NCBI GenBank assembly: GCA_026390045.1 | Contig: JAPLGR010000366.1 | Span: 1-5,316 of the forward strand | Direction: 5' to 3' | From: Chloroflexota bacterium | GTDB lineage: Bacteria; Chloroflexota; Anaerolineae; Anaerolineales; E44-bin32 | DNA: 5,316 bases | Part shown: positions 5,041-5,316 of the stretch, one piece after another | How positions within the stretch are numbered: the stretch's first letter is position 1 | Layout: the number at the start of each line of letters is the position of its first letter | Made by a program: the position numbers and the translations under genes | Notes under the pieces: generated by a model | Databases searched by the model: none | What the model saw: only the letters and a program-made list of their open reading frames with translations | Told to the model about the DNA's origin: nothing

Positions 5041-5316
5041 GGACGCTTTGTGGCAATAGTGATCGCCACTCCTTGCTGAATGTCGAACACGTTCTCGTCT
5101 GAAATGCCCGTCGGTACGAGGTCGGACTTCTTTGTGCTGCCGTGCAAGTCGCAGATGTGGCCACTCGAGAACGTCTCCAGGAGGCTTTGTCTCATCCCGC
5201 GAAAGGTGGGGTTGTCCAGGTAGGCGTGATTGGTAATCACCCCAAGCACCCCCGCTCCAGTCTCCTGCAACGCCAACTGCGAAATGCGGAAGAACTTGAC
5301 ATAGTCGTCTTGCAGC

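Larger units (their letters stand above)
3181..5316 (-). pseudogene. Type ISP-like DNA methyltransferase/specificity protein, frame-disrupted and 5'-truncated by the window
   Basis: From the right edge to about 5007, one frame encodes the end of an adenine-methyltransferase domain (DDYVKFFR, GVLGVITNHAYLDNPTFRGMRQ, CDLHGS, DENVFDIQQGVAI, GVRYANL). The family then continues in another frame from 5001 (MEWSSIRPETPYYFFIP) for 606 codons to the TGA at 3181. That part carries LTDILYRPFDIRRIIYH, HSPGYRSRYSEFLKIDFPRLPLP and VWNFHIGGYQVCEKWLKDRKGR, hallmarks of the type ISP C-terminal specificity region. The ATG at 5001 has no ribosome binding site and starts mid-domain, so it is not a true gene start. 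Relative to the family as I recall it, a linker of roughly 15 residues after YANL is missing. A small out-of-frame deletion or a sequencing error would explain this. The catalytic NPPY-type motif lies beyond 5316. The protein ends with two tandem modules. It would methylate DNA, perhaps within a restriction system. Confidence 0.72.

Noticed and set aside
1..5316. CRISPR array
   Set aside because: No regularly spaced repeats of CRISPR length were seen anywhere.

Overview
This is a GC-rich bacterial window with GTG as well as ATG starts, tightly packed genes and short overlaps. The base composition and accessory gene content suggest a high-GC environmental bacterium or a metagenomic contig. Nothing in the window fixes the phylum.

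Left third (1-1270, minus strand): a compact three-gene operon that looks like a bacterial ubiquitin-like conjugation pathway. In transcription order it encodes a single-domain multiubiquitin-type Ubl (1270-1004), a 127-residue candidate E2-like protein (990-607), and a JAB/JAMM deubiquitinase-like domain fused to an E1/ThiF adenylyltransferase (607 to beyond base 1). The last two genes overlap as TAATG. The JAMM zinc motif is complete, and the E1 domain starts just before the window ends.

Middle (1271-2320): a 124-bp divergent control region with face-to-face promoter candidates and three TCGAA motifs. It separates the Ubl operon from a rightward pair encoding an XRE-like helix-turn-helix protein and an ImmA/IrrE-type zinc peptidase, whose genes overlap by 4 bp. 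Pairs of this kind (repressor plus anti-repressor protease) commonly act as inducible switches on mobile elements, so this pair may control the Ubl operon. That control is inferred from layout.

Right half (2321-5316): a noncoding stretch with hairpins, then a mobile-element remnant (2648-3166). The remnant joins an IS21 IstA-like N-terminus to a tail resembling the recombinase domain of serine recombinases. It is convergent with the 3' part of a type ISP-like DNA methyltransferase/specificity gene (minus strand, 5' end beyond the window). The methyltransferase and specificity parts lie in two different frames, with the break near 5001-5010, so the gene is probably damaged or the sequence carries an error there. 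Its C-terminus bears two tandem modules of about 68 residues.

Together, a Ubl-conjugation cassette, a protease-controlled switch, a restriction-modification fragment and transposon debris look like part of a defence or genomic island. The most interesting element is the Ubl/E2/JAB-E1 operon with its own apparent regulator-protease switch.
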